From Shewanella sp. (GTDB taxonomy: Bacteria > Pseudomonadota > Gammaproteobacteria > Enterobacterales > Shewanellaceae): a stretch of DNA of 5,008 nt. Position numbers and translations under genes: made by a program. Numbering within the stretch: position 1 is the stretch's first letter; each line of letters starts with the position of its first letter. Shown here in pieces: positions 4,988 to 5,008 of this stretch. The notes under the pieces were generated by a model that was not told where the DNA came from, did not search any database, and was given only the letters and a program-made list of their open reading frames with translations. The stretch is taken from positions 1 through 5,008 of the forward strand of contig SDWK01000006.1 in NCBI GenBank assembly GCA_004195335.1, read 5' to 3'.

Positions 4988-5008
4988 TGAGCGATCACAT
5001 CTTTATAC

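Larger units (their letters stand above)
4755..5008. mobile_element. MITE-like palindromic repeat, right end probably outside
   Basis: The left end carries a near-palindrome, ATACC-AATC-GGTAT (4755-4768). The segment 4765-4787 (GTATAA...GTGATC...CTCAG) matches the reverse complement of 4987-5008 at about 18 of 23 positions with one gap, so the unit has terminal inverted repeats. Between them lie two hairpin modules, 4784-4886 and 4890-4987. No open reading frame or transposase is visible, as expected for a non-autonomous element. It overlaps the last codons and the stop of the GMC gene and would also form strong structure in its mRNA 3' end. Naming it a mobile element is inference from structure; a dispersed non-mobile repeat is the alternative. 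Confidence 0.55.

Noticed and set aside
4779..5008. Decayed transposase or small protein gene in the terminal region
   Set aside because: All frames are broken by stops and no transposase motif can be read; the symmetry explains the sequence better.

Overview
The window reads as chromosomal DNA of a gammaproteobacterium, most likely Shewanella or a close relative. The minus-strand order yheT, yheU, prkB is the same as in Escherichia coli, where it continues towards yhfA and crp. The proteins are clearly orthologous to the E. coli ones but diverged. Moderate GC, the heptamer repeat, and the short palindromic intergenic elements fit Shewanella; the genus is inference from memory, not from a search.

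Layout. Positions 1-42 hold a tandem heptamer repeat running into the 3' end of prkB. prkB (30-917, minus) encodes a phosphoribulokinase and has its own good sigma70-type promoter, overlain by a cluster of ACCT/AGGT half-sites. yheU (1033-1269) and yheT (1272-2243) lie upstream on the minus strand, 2 nt apart, and are probably translationally coupled. Positions 2244-2581 are a 338-bp divergent intergenic region with an extended -10 promoter facing yheT, a large imperfect palindrome (about 2371-2466), and a weaker promoter facing right. On the plus strand follow a Tat-signal protein resembling gluconate 2-dehydrogenase subunit 3 (2588-3103) and an FAD-dependent GMC oxidoreductase (3177-4778). 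From about 4755 to the window end lies a palindromic, MITE-like non-coding repeat with inverted termini and two nested hairpins.

How the genes work together. The plus-strand pair looks like a two-subunit dehydrogenase: the small subunit carries a twin-arginine signal and the flavoprotein has none, so the flavoprotein may reach the periplasm by hitchhiking on its partner. No cytochrome c subunit is present in the window. The minus-strand genes are a conserved neighbourhood rather than an obvious pathway: YheT is an alpha/beta hydrolase, YheU a small protein of unknown function, and PrkB a phosphoribulokinase with no RuBisCO nearby. The most notable structural point is that the last codons and the stop codon of the GMC gene lie inside the left terminus of the downstream repeat element. 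No CRISPR array, tRNA, rRNA or transposase gene was seen.
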